From: Aegicerativicinus sediminis
Lineage (GTDB): Bacteria; Bacteroidota; Bacteroidia; Flavobacteriales; Flavobacteriaceae
Length of the DNA stretch: 64,000 nucleotides
Direction: 5' to 3'
NCBI RefSeq assembly: GCF_015476115.1
Contig: NZ_CP064295.1
Coordinates: forward strand, 800,001 to 864,000
Position numbers and translations under genes: made by a program. The first letter of the stretch is position 1; every line of letters begins with the position of its first letter. Under the pieces are notes generated by a model. That model saw only the letters and a list, made by a program, of their open reading frames with translations, did no database searches and had not been told where the DNA came from. Positions 36,399-45,273 of this stretch are shown here, one piece after another.

Positions 36399-36848
36399 TT
36401 AATTAAAGTTTCTCCTCTCAATAAAAAATTTTCTTAACAAAGCGGCAGCCTCCTCAGCAAGAACACCTCCTCTTACTACAGTTTTGGGATGTAAAGTTGT
36501 ATTCATTTTAATATAGCCACGTTCTTCATCCCGAGCTCCGTAGACAATTTTACTAATTTGCGACCAATACAAGGCCCCAGCACACATCTGACAAGGCTCT
36601 AACGTTACATAAAGTGTACAATTTTGAAGAAACTTTCCGCCAATATAATTGGAAGCGGAAGTGATTGCCTGCATCTCAGCATGCGCCGTAACATCATTTA
36701 ACAATTCGGTTAGGTTATGTGAACGGGCTATTACCCTATCTTGGGCTACTATTACTGCACCGACAGGCACCTCACCTTTTCTAAAAGCAGCTTCGGCTTC
36801 TTCCAAGGCCTTTTTCATGTAATATTCATCCGATGTAACTAGCGACAT
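36399..36848 (-). CDS. tadA: tRNA-specific adenosine deaminase
   Basis: A 149-aa zinc deaminase that converts A34 to inosine in tRNA-Arg(ACG). From ATG 36848 (MSLVTSDEYYMKKALEEAE); a GTG five codons upstream is possible but less like homologues. The zinc and proton-shuttle motif is TAHAEMQAI (HAE) and the cysteine pair is LEPCQMCAGAL. KGEVPVGAVIV and YGARDEERG are also typical. It is divergent from dxs. Confidence 0.92.
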   Translation of the reverse strand: MSLVTSDEYYMKKALEEAEAAFRKGEVPVGAVIVAQDRVIARSHNLTELLNDVTAHAEMQAITSASNYIGGKFLQNCTLYVTLEPCQMCAGALYWSQISKIVYGARDEERGYIKMNTTLHPKTVVRGGVLAEEAAALLRKFFIERRNFN

Positions 36849-36932
36849 TCTATCAATTTCCACAAATCTAAGTAAAATTGTAACACTTGTTAGAATTCGT
36901 TTATTAGACCATATCGAGAACCGTATATGTGC

Positions 36933-36940
36933 TATTTTTG
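36933..36940 (+). promoter_or_regulatory. -7 element of dxs, fixing its start codon
   Basis: TATTTTTG lies 10 nt before the ATG at 36951 and inside the longer reading frame that would begin at 36927. The upstream ATG would therefore not be transcribed from this promoter. No TTTG is seen at -33. Confidence 0.55.
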
Positions 36941-36950
36941 CAAGAATAAT

Positions 36951-38732
36951 ATGGATTATAGATTTCTAAATACTATTGATAGCCCATCAGATTTAAAGCA
37001 ATTAAGTCCGGAAGATCTTAATGTTTTAGCAAGTGAGCTTCGTCATTTCATTATTAATATCGTCGCCAGCAAAGCAGGACATTTAGGTGCCAGCTTAGGA
37101 GTTGTAGAATTAACCATTGCCCTTCATTATGTATTTAATACACCAGACGATGTGTTGGTGTGGGACGTAGGGCACCAAGCATATGGCCATAAAATATTAA
37201 CCGGCCGGAGAGATCAATTTCACACCAATAGACAATTCAATGGAATAAGTGGGTTTCCTAAAATGTCAGAAAGTCCATATGACGCTTTTGGAACTGGACA
37301 TTCATCAACCTCCATTTCAGCTGTTCTGGGAATGGCTATGGCTTCCCAATTAAAAGGAGATTTTGAAAAAGAACACATTGCAATTATTGGAGATGCTTCA
37401 ATAGTTAGTGGTATAGCCTTCGAGGGGCTAAATCATGTAGGGGCTACCAATGCCAATATATTAATAATTCTTAACGATAATTCAATAGGCATTGACCCTA
37501 GTGTTGGCGCACTGAAGGAGTATTTAGGAAATATCACCTCAATAAAATCAGGTTGCGACAATTTCTTTGAATCACTTAATCTTAATTATACAGGCCCCGT
37601 TGACGGACATGATTTAATACATCTTATCCAAGAATTGAGAAGGCAAAAAACCTTAAACGGCCCACGACTTTTACACATAAAAACTTTAAAAGGAAAAGGA
37701 TTAAAGCAGGCCGAAGAAAATCAAGTGACCTATCATTCTCCAGGAAAATTTGATGCCCTAACAGGAGATCTTATTAGCGTCAACAGCAAAGATAGACCTC
37801 CAAAATTTCAAGAAGTTTTTGGACTTACGCTTGTAGAGCTTGCTGATGAAAATTCAAAAATTGTTGGTATTACACCTGCAATGCCTACTGGAAGTTCATT
37901 AAACCTAATGATGGCGAAATATCCGGACAGAGCCTTTGATGTTGGTATTGCTGAACAACATGCCTTAACCCTATCAGCAGGAATGGCTTCCAAAGGTATG
38001 ATTGTGTACTGCACAATTTATTCAACATTCTTACAGAGATCTTATGACCAATTAATCCATGACATCGCACTACAAAATATTCCGGTAATATTGTGTGTGG
38101 ACAGGGCCGGATTGGTTGGAGAGGATGGATCTACACATCATGGTGTGTTTGATATTTCGTTCTTAAGATGTATACCAAATCTTAATATTGTTGCTCCTTC
38201 AAATGAAATTGATTTTAGAAACATTCTTTACACCTGCCAATTAGGCTTAAAGGGCCCAATAGCAATTCGATATCCTAGGGGAAGAGGACACATTAAAAAC
38301 TGGCAACTACCCTTTGAAAAAATCGATTTGGCAAAAGCCAAAACAATAAAATCCGGAGAAAAAATCGCTGTTCTCTCTATAGGTACTATTTTAGAAGAAG
38401 TAAAAGAAGCTGTCGGAAAAAGTCTTAATCCAGATTATATCTCAATAATTGATATGGTGTCAATAAAGCCGTTAGACGAAATTACACTTCACAAACTTTT
38501 CAAGAATTTTAGTGCATTTGTAACGGTAGAAGATGGAGTAGTAAATGGGGGTTTTGGTTCTGCAATTCTAGAATTTGCCAACAAACACAGTTATATTAAC
38601 CCAATTAGAGTTTTGGGAATTGAGGATGAATTTGTTGAGCATGGCAGTACAGAAGACCTAAAGCGGCAAGTTGGTCTTGATGCAGACTCTATTTCAAAAG
38701 AGTTGAATAGACTTATTCAGGTTGGTCTGTAA
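36951..38732 (+). CDS. dxs: 1-deoxy-D-xylulose-5-phosphate synthase
   Basis: First enzyme of the MEP isoprenoid pathway; joins pyruvate and glyceraldehyde 3-phosphate with ThDP. 593 aa from ATG 36951 (MDYRFLNTIDSPSDLK); the ATG at 36927 precedes the -7 element. Motifs are VWDVGHQAYGHKILTGR, the ThDP/Mg site GDASIVSGIAFEGLNH, and VGIAEQHALTLSAGMASKG with the catalytic glutamate, then GLVGEDGSTHHGVFDIS and RYPRGRG. It provides the isoprene units used by the polyprenyl synthase at 24.3 kb. Its 3' end overlaps the small convergent gene by 20 bp. Confidence 0.95.
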   Translation: MDYRFLNTIDSPSDLKQLSPEDLNVLASELRHFIINIVASKAGHLGASLGVVELTIALHYVFNTPDDVLVWDVGHQAYGHKILTGRRDQFHTNRQFNGISGFPKMSESPYDAFGTGHSSTSISAVLGMAMASQLKGDFEKEHIAIIGDASIVSGIAFEGLNHVGATNANILIILNDNSIGIDPSVGALKEYLGNITSIKSGCDNFFESLNLNYTGPVDGHDLIHLIQELRRQKTLNGPRLLHIKTLKGKGLKQAEENQVTYHSPGKFDALTGDLISVNSKDRPPKFQEVFGLTLVELADENSKIVGITPAMPTGSSLNLMMAKYPDRAFDVGIAEQHALTLSAGMASKGMIVYCTIYSTFLQRSYDQLIHDIALQNIPVILCVDRAGLVGEDGSTHHGVFDISFLRCIPNLNIVAPSNEIDFRNILYTCQLGLKGPIAIRYPRGRGHIKNWQLPFEKIDLAKAKTIKSGEKIAVLSIGTILEEVKEAVGKSLNPDYISIIDMVSIKPLDEITLHKLFKNFSAFVTVEDGVVNGGFGSAILEFANKHSYINPIRVLGIEDEFVEHGSTEDLKRQVGLDADSISKELNRLIQVGL

Positions 38733-38880
38733 TTACCAAATTTGGTTGCTCGTCTAAATTATAAATGTCCGTACTTTGATCTAGTTGAGGGTTTTTGGCT
38801 TTAGAAATGTCATCCAACATAAGTAGAAAGGCCACGGTTACAAAGAAAATGACCAAGGCACCGAGTACATTTTTTTTCAT
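38713..38880 (-). CDS. 55-aa single-pass membrane microprotein
   Basis: Short frame from ATG 38880: MKKNVLGALVIFFVTVAFLL forms a basic start and one transmembrane helix, followed by an acidic soluble tail rich in Asp, Asn and Gln (MLDDISKAKN ... DQPE). It has a complete promoter 24 bp upstream (38910-38940), the strongest evidence that it is a real gene. Its last 20 bases overlap the dxs end on the other strand. No family is recognised. Confidence 0.7.
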   Translation of the reverse strand: MKKNVLGALVIFFVTVAFLLMLDDISKAKNPQLDQSTDIYNLDEQPNLVITDQPE

Positions 38881-38909
38881 TTGTAGATAGTTTATCGGGG
38901 TTTATGTTA

Positions 38910-38940
38910 CAAATATACGACTCCCTCGTTAAAAAGCAAA
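38910..38940 (-). promoter_or_regulatory. Promoter of the 55-aa gene (TTTG-N19-TATATTTG)
   Basis: On the minus strand TTTG (38940-38937), exactly 19 bases, then TATATTTG (38917-38910). Transcription should begin near 38904, leaving a leader of about 24 nt. A full match to the Bacteroidota consensus. Confidence 0.85.
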
Positions 38941-39082
38941 TTTAATCGATGAAATGCATTATAATGTAAAATTCTTGAAGATAGCCCCTTTAGTTTATCA
39001 AAGATGAATATTCTCTCAGCTCAATGACAACCTGTTCCGAAGAACTTTTCAACCACTTTATTAACAAACTAAAACATTTCGC

Positions 39083-40426
39083 TTAAAAACTCTCTCCTTT
39101 AATTCTTTTGTAGTTAGACAATGCTTTACGATCTGATAATTTGGCCACGTAGTTGCAGACCCCGATTAAATTTTCGTATAAATCAGTTGTTTGAAATTCC
39201 AATTCATTCGACAAACTGCTCAATATCAATTTATCATAATTAGATAACGCATTATTTAAGTGATTATCTAACGCTTTACAATACACTTCTAAAAGACCCT
39301 GAAGAACTTGGTAGCCAGATATTTCCTTTTGGATAACTTCTTGCGATTTATACACTTTCTCTACACTCACCTTAATAATATCCTTAATTTGTGCCTCATA
39401 CCTACTTGCATCCAAAAGAGCCCTGTCAAAGGTACCCGATAAAATATCTTCCTCATTTGCCATAAATATGTCAACGGCCTCACCAATTAAGGTATTTATG
39501 GATAAAGCACGTAAATAAGAAATCCGATCTTTGGTGTTGGTTAATGAATGATATTTTTTCGTTTGAATGGAATCTTTAACCAATTTAATTAGGTATTCTA
39601 GAGCTAAATCCTCTGGAATCCACCCTAAATTTATACCATCTTCAAAATCAATTATCGTATAACAAATATCATCTGCAGCTTCAACCAAATAGGTCAATGG
39701 ATGCCGACTATAGCTGAAATCTTTAGTGACAGACCTATTAATTAAGCCAGTTTCTTCAGCAACTTGTTTGAATAATTCTAACTCCGACTGAAATATTCCA
39801 AATTTTTTATCAGCAATATGGGATGATGGCCTTTTTGGAAGTGACTCCTTGGGATACTTCATAAAGGCCCCTAAGGTGGCATAACTTAATCGCAAACCAC
39901 CTAATACTCCATTCTTAGATTCTGTGAGCAGTTTAAATCCATTTGCATTACCTTCAAAATCACAAAGATCTTGGTATTGCTTCGAGCTAAGCTGACTTAT
40001 ATAACGTTCGCCCCACCCATATTTAAAAAATTCACCTATAGCCTTTTCACCAGAATGACCAAATGGAGGATTGCCAATATCATGGGCCAAACTAGCAGCA
40101 GCTACAATTGCACCAAAGTCATTAAACTTATACCCAAGAGTATGTTCCAAATGAGGGTATTTCTCAAGAACTTTTTTTCCGACTTGCCTTCCCAAAGATC
40201 GTCCAACGACACTTACTTCGAGACTATGGGTTAATCGCGTATGAACAAAATCCGTTTCCGACATAGGAATAACCTGCGTTTTGTCTTGTAAGCTTCGGAA
40301 ATTTGAGGAAAAAATTACTCTATCATAATCCACTTCAAAACCTAAACGGGTTTCATCTTGTTCTTTTCTTATACGCTTATGTGAATCTCCAAATCGCTTA
40401 AGGGACAATAATGTTTCCCACTTCAT
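39083..40426 (-). CDS. dgt: dGTP triphosphohydrolase-like protein
   Basis: HD-domain enzyme releasing tripolyphosphate from dNTPs, 447 aa from ATG 40426 (MKWETLLSLKRFGDSHKR); another ATG three codons upstream (40435) is possible. The HD metal motif is HDIGNPPFGHSGEKAI, preceded by RTRLTHSLEVSVVGRSLG with the first histidine, and followed by EAADDICYTIIDFEDGI with the last aspartate. It helps set dNTP pools, as do nrdAB and dCMP deaminase elsewhere in the window. Stands alone, divergent from the TonB receptor gene. Confidence 0.92.
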   Translation of the reverse strand: MKWETLLSLKRFGDSHKRIRKEQDETRLGFEVDYDRVIFSSNFRSLQDKTQVIPMSETDFVHTRLTHSLEVSVVGRSLGRQVGKKVLEKYPHLEHTLGYKFNDFGAIVAAASLAHDIGNPPFGHSGEKAIGEFFKYGWGERYISQLSSKQYQDLCDFEGNANGFKLLTESKNGVLGGLRLSYATLGAFMKYPKESLPKRPSSHIADKKFGIFQSELELFKQVAEETGLINRSVTKDFSYSRHPLTYLVEAADDICYTIIDFEDGINLGWIPEDLALEYLIKLVKDSIQTKKYHSLTNTKDRISYLRALSINTLIGEAVDIFMANEEDILSGTFDRALLDASRYEAQIKDIIKVSVEKVYKSQEVIQKEISGYQVLQGLLEVYCKALDNHLNNALSNYDKLILSSLSNELEFQTTDLYENLIGVCNYVAKLSDRKALSNYKRIKGESF

Positions 40427-40546
40427 TTTAGGCATAGCTATCCGTGTAATATTGAAAATTAATTGTAGGATGGCAAGATACTAATTCCACCTAATGTTAA
40501 TCGATAGATTTATCCACGTTTTACAAACAATCACAACCAATATTCT

Positions 40547-40631
40547 CTTAACAATTAGGTAACACCTAGAGCGCCTTCGGTTAACGTTAAGGTAACCTTT
40601 TCTTTAATGTTGTTTAACCCCTGCTTAACCT
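40547..40631 (+). promoter_or_regulatory. Tandem 11-bp-period Pho-box-like operator array
   Basis: Eight consecutive 11-bp registers: CTTAACAA (40547), GGTAACAC (40558), a non-matching one (40569), GTTAACGT (40580), GGTAACCT (40591), CTTTAATG (40602), TTTAACCC (40613), CTTAACCT (40624). Six of eight carry TAAC at the same position. The last copy equals the cyanobacterial Pho-box half-site CTTAACCT with the same 3-bp spacing. A PhoB-type regulator is inferred from this and from the phosphate genes downstream. Confidence 0.75.
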
Positions 40632-40659
40632 TGGCTTTACAGTATCACCCATACATTTG
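40631..40659 (+). promoter_or_regulatory. Promoter of the TonB receptor gene
   Basis: TTG at 40631-40633, 18 bases, then TACATTTG at 40652-40659; the ATG follows 21 nt later. The last operator repeat overlaps the -33 element by one base and begins 28 bp before the -7 element. Confidence 0.7.
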
Positions 40660-40680
40660 TCCCGAAATTAAAGAAGAATA

Positions 40681-43482
40681 ATGAAGATAATATTTTATAC
40701 CCTCACACTGTTATTTTCAATGAGCGTAATCGCCCAATCGACGGGGACTATCTCTGGTAAATTAACAGATCTTGATTTTAACAATGAGCCATTAGCATTC
40801 GCCAATGTTTTAATCAAAGGGACAACTACTGGAACCACTTCTGACATAGATGGTCTATATATATTTGAAAATTTAGATCCTGGAGATTATACCTTAGTTT
40901 TCAGTTTTGTTGGTTACGATACCAAAGAAATACCAGTAACCGTTGAGGCTGGAAAGGTTACGGAAGTGAACGTCCCAATGAGTGCCAGCACGGCTTCTCT
41001 TGATGAAGTCGTTATCACAACTACAACAAGAAAGGAAAGTGAAGTAGCCTTGCTCATGGACCAGAAAAAGGCCGTTGAGATAAAGCAAAGTATTGGTGCT
41101 GAAGAATTATCGAGAAAAGGGGTCGGTGATGCAGCCGCAGCTGTGGCAAAGATTTCAGGTATTTCTAAACAACAAAGCTCAAGCGATGTTTATGTTAGAG
41201 GTTTAGGCGATCGTTACCAAAACACCACTATGAACAACCTTACATTACCTTCAACAGATGTAAGTAAGAAAAACATAAATCTTGATCTTTTTACAACTGA
41301 CATTATTGAAAATGTCGGAGTTAGTAAGGCATATACATCAGGATTTTATGGAGATTTTGCCGCAGGAAATGTAAATATTACTTCAAAAGCATACACAGGA
41401 GAAGGATTCTTAAGCGTGTCGTTAGGAAGTGGTGTAAATACAAGTGCTAGTGGTAAAGATTTTGTGCGCAATGAAGGAGTTAGCTATTTTGGGTACTATA
41501 ATCGTTACGATAACAACCCTTTTGCAGTAGTTCTTTCACATCCTGTTGATCCTGTAGAGGCAAATTCTCCTATAAATTTTAATGGATCTTTTCAAGCAGG
41601 AACTTCCATCAATTTTGACGAGGATACCAAATTAAACATTTTTGGAAGTGCAAGTTTTAGCAATGGTTACGAATACCGTGAAGGTGTAGCCAGGGATTTT
41701 ACCAATGTACTTAAGGTTGATTTCCCAAATATTGAGGAATACGAATATAAAACCAACACCACTGCATTATTAAATATCGATTTTAAAATAGACAATTCGA
41801 ATAAATTAAAAGTTAGGAGTTTGTTTATAAATGAAGGTGGTGATGAGGTAGGTTATTACGGAACAAAAGGTGAAGGTTATAATCGTGATGGTATCGCTAG
41901 TGAAGACCCAAATGATCTTGGTTTTTTTGTTACAAATAGTCGATTCTCACAAAATATGGTTTTTGTAAACCAGCTTCTAGGTGAGCATCAATGGAATCAA
42001 GGCTGGAGTACTGATTGGGGATTTGGATATAACAGGGTTTATGCCGATGAGCCAGACAGAAAACGTTTCTCTCTAGAAAACTATCAGTATGCTTTGGATA
42101 ATGATCCAAATACAAATCCCATTTTTTATACAAACATTCCATTCGACAATCAAAGATTCTTCCAGAGTATTGATGATAACGAGTATAATGGGTTTGTTGA
42201 TTTTACAAAGGAGTTCAATGAAAATTTCAAATTAAAATTTGGTTATAATGGCCGATGGAAAGAACGTGTGTTTAGTAGCGTACGTTATGGTTATGAAATC
42301 ATAGATAGAGATAATACTCCAATTGTTGACATAAACAACTTAGATGAAATCTTCAACTATTCCAATATTACAACAGTTTACAATACAGTAGCGTTAAATG
42401 CAATTTCCAACCAAATAGGAAACAAAAATGTTCCTGGTCTTCCCGAAGCAACTTATAAAGGCCAGCTTTTTGTATATGCAGGTCATTTAAGCGCAGAATG
42501 GAATGCAGGTGAAAAATTGTTAATCGTACCAGGAATACGAGTTGAAAATTTCAAACAAAAGATTCGGTACGACGTAATTAATATCCGTGAAGATGATCCT
42601 GGGATGAGGGAAGTTTCAAAAACTGTGTTTTTACCAAGTTTGAATTTCAGGTATGCCCTTAACGATGATTCCAATCTTAGATTGGCATTAAGCAAAACCA
42701 TGTCCCTGCCAGAATTTAAAGAGGTGGCTCCCTTTGTTTATGAGGATGTAACCGTTAGAATTGGAGGTAACCCAGATTTAATAGGTGGTATTGATAATTC
42801 AGGTGTTTCATATTCCAACATTTACAATGCAGAATTGAAATACGAATGGTTTATGAAGGAGGGAGAAATATTCTCAATTGGTGTATTCGGAAAACGAATT
42901 GATGATCCTGTCAACAGAGTTGTTGCTGCAGATGCCACGGGTACTCAACGTTATTTTAGAACAGGAGACAAAGCTGAGGTTTATGGTGCTGAATTAGAAC
43001 TTAAGAAAAATCTATTAACTAGAGAAAACGATGAAGCAGTTTTAGCCCTAGGGTTTAACGCTTCCTATTTAAATACAAAACAAGATCTTAAAACTACAAC
43101 TGGAACATTTACAACCTCATTCGATAGGTCTTCTGATAAATTAGAAGGCGCCTCCGATTGGGTATTAAATGCGGATTTTACATATACTCCTTTAATGGGT
43201 GAATTTAAACCCAGGTTCACCCTAGTAGGTTCTTATTTTTCAGATCGTATCTACTCACTTGGCTCAGGTAGCCTTGGAAACATAGTGGAAAAAAGTGTTC
43301 CAAGTTTAGATTTCGTTTGGAATAATCCAATCACAGACAATTTTGAGATCAATGTATCTGCATCCAATTTGTTAAACCCGGACATTTCTTTAGTTAGGGA
43401 GGGAACTGAATTTGGAGATATTACAATTTATAAATACAAAGTTGGGGTAACAGCAGGTGTGTCCCTCAAATATTCCTTTTAA
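40681..43482 (+). CDS. TonB-dependent outer-membrane receptor, probably phosphate-responsive
   Basis: A 933-aa receptor. Signal peptide MKIIFYTLTLLFSMSVIAQ; a CarboxypepD_reg-like beta-sandwich (about 22-105, GTISGKLTDLDFNNEPLAFANVLIKGTTTGTTSDIDG); a plug domain (about 125-240, AAAAVAKISGISKQQSSSDVYVRGLGDRYQNTTMNN); then a 22-strand-type barrel ending in VSLKYSF with a terminal Phe. It imports an unknown substrate using TonB energy. The Pho-box array in front and the porin and Pit genes behind suggest a phosphorus compound. No SusD gene follows; a beta-helix lipoprotein does, after 15 bp. Confidence 0.9.
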   Translation: MKIIFYTLTLLFSMSVIAQSTGTISGKLTDLDFNNEPLAFANVLIKGTTTGTTSDIDGLYIFENLDPGDYTLVFSFVGYDTKEIPVTVEAGKVTEVNVPMSASTASLDEVVITTTTRKESEVALLMDQKKAVEIKQSIGAEELSRKGVGDAAAAVAKISGISKQQSSSDVYVRGLGDRYQNTTMNNLTLPSTDVSKKNINLDLFTTDIIENVGVSKAYTSGFYGDFAAGNVNITSKAYTGEGFLSVSLGSGVNTSASGKDFVRNEGVSYFGYYNRYDNNPFAVVLSHPVDPVEANSPINFNGSFQAGTSINFDEDTKLNIFGSASFSNGYEYREGVARDFTNVLKVDFPNIEEYEYKTNTTALLNIDFKIDNSNKLKVRSLFINEGGDEVGYYGTKGEGYNRDGIASEDPNDLGFFVTNSRFSQNMVFVNQLLGEHQWNQGWSTDWGFGYNRVYADEPDRKRFSLENYQYALDNDPNTNPIFYTNIPFDNQRFFQSIDDNEYNGFVDFTKEFNENFKLKFGYNGRWKERVFSSVRYGYEIIDRDNTPIVDINNLDEIFNYSNITTVYNTVALNAISNQIGNKNVPGLPEATYKGQLFVYAGHLSAEWNAGEKLLIVPGIRVENFKQKIRYDVINIREDDPGMREVSKTVFLPSLNFRYALNDDSNLRLALSKTMSLPEFKEVAPFVYEDVTVRIGGNPDLIGGIDNSGVSYSNIYNAELKYEWFMKEGEIFSIGVFGKRIDDPVNRVVAADATGTQRYFRTGDKAEVYGAELELKKNLLTRENDEAVLALGFNASYLNTKQDLKTTTGTFTTSFDRSSDKLEGASDWVLNADFTYTPLMGEFKPRFTLVGSYFSDRIYSLGSGSLGNIVEKSVPSLDFVWNNPITDNFEINVSASNLLNPDISLVREGTEFGDITIYKYKVGVTAGVSLKYSF

Positions 43483-43497
43483 CCAAACAAATAAATC

Positions 43498-44694
43498 ATG
43501 AAAAACTTATCCAATTATAATTTAAAACTTAAATCAAAGTCAAAAATGAAATTTAATTTATTATTCCTATTAACTTTTGCAATCATCTTTTCGGGTTGCG
43601 AAAGTGATGATACATCGGACATTGTAATTAATATTAACGGTGGAAGTGAAGTACCCGTAGGTGGTGTTATTAACTTAAGTGGTGTATACACATCCGATCT
43701 TACATTAGATGCAAATGAAGAATACTTAATAACCGGACCAGTGCTAATGTCTGCTGGTACAACTTTAACAATCCCTGCAGGTATGACCATTAAAGCACAA
43801 CCTGTAGGGGTAAATGCTTATATAGCCATTCTTCAAGGAGCAAAAATCAATGCTGAAGGAACTTCCTCTAACCCTATAGTTTTTACATCTAGCGCTTCTT
43901 CGCCTGCCTCTGGTAATTGGGGAGGTATTGTACTTTGTGGTAAAGCCCCTATCAACTCTACTGCAGACGGATCTACTGATACTGCAACTACAGAAGTTGG
44001 AGGACTTTCTTATGGAGGAAACACACCAGATGATAATTCAGGTATTTTAAAATATGTACGCGTAGAATATGCAGGTGGTGCTATTGATGGTAATGCCGAA
44101 TTAAATGGTGTTTCTGTTTATGCAGTTGGCACAGGAACAACTATAGATTATGTACAAGTATATAAAGGCTCTGATGATGGTTTCGAATTTTTTGGAGGTA
44201 CCGTAAACGCAAGTCACCTAGCCGTTGTTGACGCTGAAGATGATTCAATCGACTGGACCGAAGGTTGGACAGGTAGCATCACTGACGTTTATGTATTACA
44301 GAATGTAGGAAGCAGCCACGATAGTGGTTTTGAGTGTGATGGTTACAATACCGATTTCTCAAATGAAGGCGGTTACGTATCTAACCCAACTATTACTAAT
44401 GTAACTGTCATAGGTGATGGAGATTCTGGAAGAGCTTTTAGATTACGTGCTGATACATGGGCAACCATATCAAATGTAATTGTTGAAAATTTCGGAAGAG
44501 GTTTTGTAATTGAAGATGGAAGCGATCAAGCAGTAATAGACGGAAATCTTTCTGCTACGGATGTTTCGCAAACTGCAGTAGAAACTGAGTTCTCTGCACC
44601 TACTGCCACTGCTGAACAGTTCTTTAGTGGAAGCATGGCGAATGCTACAGGTACGGACTATGCCACTTGGGGTGCCGGTTGGACCGTTGAATAA
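43498..44694 (+). CDS. Lipoprotein with right-handed beta-helix-like repeats
   Basis: A 398-aa lipoprotein, or 382 aa if the second ATG at 43546 (MKFNLLFLLTFAIIFSGCESDD) is the start; the lipobox IFSGC favours the shorter n-region but either works. The mature part has a Pro/Gly-rich strand pattern and the segments GVYTSDLTLDANEEYLITGPVLMSAGTTLTIPAGMTI and DGFEFFGGTVNASHLAVVDAEDDSIDWTEGW, seen in proteins of Bacteroidota and Shewanella that have been mis-labelled multidrug transporter. Beta-helix fold is inferred. It is cotranscribed with the TonB receptor and may be its surface partner. Confidence 0.75.
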   Translation: MKNLSNYNLKLKSKSKMKFNLLFLLTFAIIFSGCESDDTSDIVININGGSEVPVGGVINLSGVYTSDLTLDANEEYLITGPVLMSAGTTLTIPAGMTIKAQPVGVNAYIAILQGAKINAEGTSSNPIVFTSSASSPASGNWGGIVLCGKAPINSTADGSTDTATTEVGGLSYGGNTPDDNSGILKYVRVEYAGGAIDGNAELNGVSVYAVGTGTTIDYVQVYKGSDDGFEFFGGTVNASHLAVVDAEDDSIDWTEGWTGSITDVYVLQNVGSSHDSGFECDGYNTDFSNEGGYVSNPTITNVTVIGDGDSGRAFRLRADTWATISNVIVENFGRGFVIEDGSDQAVIDGNLSATDVSQTAVETEFSAPTATAEQFFSGSMANATGTDYATWGAGWTVE

Positions 44695-44735
44695 TTGTAA
44701 TTATTTGAATAAATTAGTTTGAATTAGCCAAAAAA

Positions 44736-44763
44736 AAGCTCTCTGAAATCAGAGAGCTTTTTT
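44736..44763. terminator. Bidirectional terminator between lipoprotein and YwqK-like genes
   Basis: An 11-bp stem (AAGCTCTCTGA / TCAGAGAGCTT) with a 2-base loop, flanked by an A-run and a T-run. It ends the receptor-lipoprotein operon on the plus strand and the YwqK-like gene on the minus strand. Confidence 0.92.
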
Positions 44764-44784
44764 AATCATATTATATTAGAAAAC

Positions 44785-45138
44785 CTAATTGTTAGCAACT
44801 TTAGATCCATTCTTCCATTCGGTAACATTAATGATCTTGTTGTTATCATAATCAACTTCCTTCATTTTATCACCATCCCAGAAAAACCACTTCCCTACAC
44901 GATTGCCATTATCATATTTAGCTAAAGCAGTTTTCTCACCTTCCTTGTTATAGGTAATCCACTCTCCTTGAAGTTTACCTTCTTTAGTAAAGGTACCTAT
45001 TTGCCTTATACTTCCATCATCATGAAAGTATTTAGCATGGATTAGATTTGTAGATTCATTGTAAACTTTTTCAGGAGCCTTTTGTGCAAATACCACTAAA
45101 GTGCAGAACATAAGAGCGGCAAAAAGTATCTTTTTCAT
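44785..45138 (-). CDS. Secreted MORN/YwqK-like repeat protein
   Basis: A 117-aa protein with a signal peptide ending at VFAQ (about residue 19). Short repeats follow of the type DGSIRQIGTFTKEGKLQGEWITYNKEGEKTALAKYDNGNRVGKWFFWDGDKMKEVDYDNNKI, i.e. MORN-2/YwqK-type beta hairpins. It has no enzyme motif; the common label antitoxin is not supported here. Role in the phosphate island is unknown, though its upstream region holds Pho-like repeats. A -7 element TATATTTG lies on the minus strand at 45177-45170. Confidence 0.8.
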   Translation of the reverse strand: MKKILFAALMFCTLVVFAQKAPEKVYNESTNLIHAKYFHDDGSIRQIGTFTKEGKLQGEWITYNKEGEKTALAKYDNGNRVGKWFFWDGDKMKEVDYDNNKIINVTEWKNGSKVANN

Positions 45139-45184
45139 ATCGTAGGGGGTTTAATTAATCTTTACCTAACAAATATAATCCATA

Positions 45185-45225
45185 ATTTACATTAATAAAA
45201 CGTTTAGATAACATTAAATTAACAT
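45185..45225. promoter_or_regulatory. Pho-box-like repeats upstream of the YwqK-like gene
   Basis: On the plus strand four registers at 11-bp period: ATTTACAT (45185), TAAAACGT (45196), GATAACAT (45207), ATTAACAT (45218). They lie just upstream of the minus-strand -7 element at 45177-45170, but in the opposite orientation to the other arrays, so their target is uncertain. Confidence 0.45.
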
Positions 45226-45273
45226 TGAAGACATAAAACCTTGTTTAACAACTACTTAAAAAATAGAGATTTT

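Noticed and set aside
44785-45138. Toxin-antitoxin interpretation of the YwqK-like gene
   Set aside because: It has a signal peptide and MORN-type repeats and no partner toxin; the antitoxin label for this family is not supported here.
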